From assembly GCA_025403435.1 (NCBI GenBank), contig CM046354.1:20090424-20154423 (forward strand): a stretch of DNA of 64,000 nt, read 5' to 3'. Positions 61,623 to 64,000 of this stretch are shown here, in pieces. Both the position numbers and the translations under genes were made by a program. The notes below the pieces were generated by a model. It saw nothing but the letters and a program-made list of their open reading frames with translations. It ran no database searches and was not told the origin of the DNA. Within the stretch, counting starts at the first letter, position 1. The number at the start of each line of letters is the position of its first letter. Source of the DNA: Artocarpus heterophyllus (taxonomy: Eukaryota > Streptophyta > Magnoliopsida > Rosales > Moraceae).

Positions 61623-62278
61623 TGTTGAGGGTGAGCTCGGCGCCACCGCCAAGGAGACAAACTTTGGTGGTTGGCTAAACAGCTCGACAGAGCTATCAGG
61701 GAGCAAACTACCAACCCCAAAAACAACGTGCACTGCATCCTAGGTGATTCTCAAGGACCCCAGGGCCGCACTCCTAGCAGGTTGCCACCTCAGGCTATGC
61801 ACCAGCTCGGGTTGGGTCATTCTCGTTCACAGTGGGCTGCTGCTCGCCACCACAGGCCAACAAACGGCAAATAACTCACCATCTGATGGAAGCTAATCCA
61901 TCAACGGAGGGATGTGATATCTGGGTTGTGGGCAAAACCTGGGTATCATGTCCATCTGCTGATGTGACACCCAGGTTGTGGGCAAAACCCACTTGACACT
62001 CGGTCCAAGTAGTAGCCTATAAATAGGATGCATTTATTGCATTCTAGAGAGAGAGGATCCTTCCGACCTAACAAGCTCCCATACTTTGCCGAGAAACCCC
62101 TGCCTTGAGCATCAGAGAGCCCTTGTCTATTGACTGACATCTTTTCTCTGACCTCCGAAGCGTCTCTCCTCTTGTTGCAAGTACGCCCGACTGGGCAAAG
62201 GTGAGCCGGGAAGAGCTAGACACCATGAGCAGCCGCACGTAGTGTTGATCCGATGCCAGACCACGGTAAGCAACAACA
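61623..62278 (+). repeat. 3' LTR of Tat-2 (656 bp)
   Basis: Preceded by the polypurine tract actagggggctaa, it starts TGTTGAGGGTG. It has a TATA box (TATAAAT, 62018-62024) and ends GCAACAACA. It holds a repeated segment (ggttgtgggcaaaac at 61924 and 61975). The partner LTR is missing, so the ends rest on TG..CA and the polypurine tract. Confidence 0.75.
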
Positions 62279-64000
62279 GGCATGTTTGCCAACTCAAAAA
62301 CATCGAACCATGAGTTGTAAGTGAGCGGATATCGAGTCCCAAATCCTCACTAAAAAGTTTCCTATATAGTACGTTCTAGGACTTTCAACTCAAGAAATTC
62401 GTTGCTTCCTTCCTATTTACCTTTTAGATTATACATGTCCGAGGACGTAATTGCCATCTTCTTCACGTCTTATCTTCCTGTCATATCTTCACGATATGTA
62501 TATAGTCCATACTATCTAACCATGCTTTTCAATACTATATTAAAATATGTCAAATTAACTTAACCTCGTTGTGCATTATAGGACAGATCCTAAGTATGGT
62601 GTTTCCAAATGATATTTATGTAATAATATTGACAAAATAATATATATATATATATATATATATTATCTTGCAGAACAAATAACTAATTTCCATTCAATAA
62701 AACCTCACAAAAGTGGAGCAATAAAATCTCTACCTTCTTGGCAAAAATTATCTACAAATAATTTCTAACTTGTTACCGCCACTATGTATGCTCCAAATAC
62801 GCCCTTGACCTTGATTCATATAATTATTAAAATCTAACTAAAATAGCTATATGATAATTATGTCAATTTATTTTATTAATATGCCTTTATCATTAATATG
62901 CTCAAAATATGCACATTAATTTTCTAACATCATTTTTCTAATTTTGTAAAATAAAATTGAATTTCATTATGGTGCAAAATATGTTAAAATCGATTTTAAA
63001 ACAAATAATTTGATTTTAAAATATTTAGAAATAAAACAATTAAAAAAATTTGATATTCATTAAAACAAAATTATTTGAAATTACAAATTTTATAGCAAAC
63101 ATACTTAATATTTCCAAAACATAAGTTGACAACTACCCTTGTCTGAGCGATTTAGTCTTTCGCCGTTCTCCTTACAGGCCAGGGGTTTTAATCTTGCTTG
63201 GCCAAAAACAATTTTTTTTTTTAATAAATCACCATGGTTTTTTTTTTTTAATGATAACATATTTTTTCCTTTAGTTTTTGATGCCTTTTTTGTTAAATAA
63301 TGTCATGTTCATAGGGTTTTTTGCCTAGAACTGACCAGAAGTATTCCTCCTCAACATGCAATCAAAAGTCATGTTTCTAAGATAAATTTAAGTGTAAAAA
63401 CATTGTATATTTAGCCAAAATCATCAAAACACTAATTTCTAACAAATTTCAAACTCAAAACATAAATTAAAATCAAAATTTGAGTTTTAAAATTTTACCT
63501 CAAATCCAAGCTTAAAAACGTTATTAGATCACAAAAATCCCCTTTGTATTCTTTCTCTAAGAGTTTCTAGGAGGTTGTTTATGTGATTTCTAGTGAAAAT
63601 GGTGAAGTTTTGTGCACTTTGGTTTCTTGGGTTCTTTTGGTTCTACTGTGGCAAGGATAAAAAAACACATAGGAAGAAAAATAAAGAAAGGAAAAGAAAA
63701 GAAAAGAAAAAGAAGAGAATGGGGGATGACTTGAGGGAAAAAGGAGTGAATACGGGAGGCCTGTTTAGTGAGTGGAGGCTTTAATGTGAGTTTTTGAGAG
63801 AAAATGTCAAAATAGCAATTATGTGAATAAAAGGAATTATAAGGGACATTTAAGTAATTTCATAAAATAGGTGTATAAAAATTTTGAAAAATTAAAAATA
63901 GGTACCATATATAAACTTAAAAATATTTATAATAAATATTTTTTTTTCAAAATTCATGTTGGCACACTAATCATAATTTTAACATAACTAATACCAGTTT
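62279..64000. other. AT-rich right end, perhaps a further degraded long LTR
   Basis: From about 62440 on, the order of short segments loosely follows the LTR family of 3345-5857: a 'tgtcc..ggac..cttcttcacg' block, A-rich middle, a 'gaagttttgtgcac' block, and 'ggcacactaat' near the edge. The window ends before the expected end. (AT)n at 62641-62662. A lysine-rich frame at 63593-63784 is not convincing as a gene. Confidence 0.3.

Larger units (their letters stand above)
50557..62278 (+). mobile_element. Tat-lineage element Tat-2, 5'-truncated and interrupted
   Basis: It consists of pol from the end of RT onward (50557-52807), a break by a chromovirus (52808-57228), and the rest of IN (57229-57914). 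A spacer, an antisense gene (58850-61250) and a 3' LTR (61623-62278) follow. The dual RNase H and antisense gene place it in the Tat lineage. Its left half is missing: the copia LTR sits directly against the RT connection region. Confidence 0.9.

Noticed and set aside
63593..63784. Lysine-rich 63-aa frame
   Set aside because: It arises from an A/G-rich tract inside what looks like degraded LTR sequence.
1..64000. CRISPR arrays, bacterial operons, rRNA or tRNA genes
   Set aside because: No regular short repeats with spacers, and no tRNA or rRNA signatures beyond the tRNA-like heads of the SINEs.

Overview
This is a 64 kb piece of plant nuclear DNA, almost certainly angiosperm and probably eudicot: AT-rich intergenic sequence, plant-type LTR retrotransposons, tRNA-derived SINEs, MITEs, a plant LINE relic and one plant-specific signalling-peptide gene of the DVL/RTFL family. 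No operon, CRISPR array, rRNA or tRNA gene was seen. The only host gene I can support strongly is the DVL/RTFL gene at 20391-20609. A small secreted-peptide candidate at 12651-12806 is much weaker.

Left part (1-12 kb): the 3' end of a decayed Ty1-copia element with its LTR (1-3138) abuts the 5' part of a minus-strand chromovirus-like element (PBS 3328-3340, LTR 3345-5857). Then come a minus-strand LINE relic (about 6170-7260), a GC-rich patch, a SINE (about 7918-8168) and the 3' end of a Tat-lineage Ty3-gypsy element (antisense gene remains 8805-9730, LTR from 10071).

Middle (12-22.5 kb) is the least transposon-dense part. It holds two related MITEs, a second SINE, a cluster of G-box motifs, and the DVL/RTFL gene with its TATA box. 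From 22551 to 33705 lies a complete but dead Tat-lineage element in minus orientation. It has two LTRs, gag, PR, RT, RNase H, a second (archaeal-type) RNase H, IN, a tandem-repeat tract, and a gene antisense to pol with its own TATA box. The next 10 kb (33.7-43.4 kb) is intergenic, with a solo LTR at 36170-36798, a MITE and microsatellites.

Right part (43.4-64 kb) is a nest of elements. A solo LTR with a perfect 5-bp target duplication (43460-45570) faces an inverted partial copy of the same family (45578-45930). Next is a 5'-truncated copia element (45931-50556) sitting inside a second Tat element (50557-62278). That Tat element is interrupted by a minus-strand chromovirus with a continuous pol frame of about 1190 codons. 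The chromovirus insertion is abnormal. It is flanked by a 502-bp direct duplication of Tat sequence instead of a 5-bp one. It has a single LTR carrying a PPT on one side and a PBS remnant on the other, and an inverted 91-bp LTR fragment at its far end.

The retroelement genes would have worked as gag-pol cassettes (capsid, protease, reverse transcriptase, RNase H, integrase). Nearly all are inactivated by nonsense codons of C-to-T/G-to-A type, frameshifts or lost catalytic residues. The most unusual signals are the rearranged chromovirus insertion and arrays of short palindromes spaced about 21-22 bp apart that occur in two unrelated LTR families. The Tat elements also show a conserved antisense promoter/gene arrangement.
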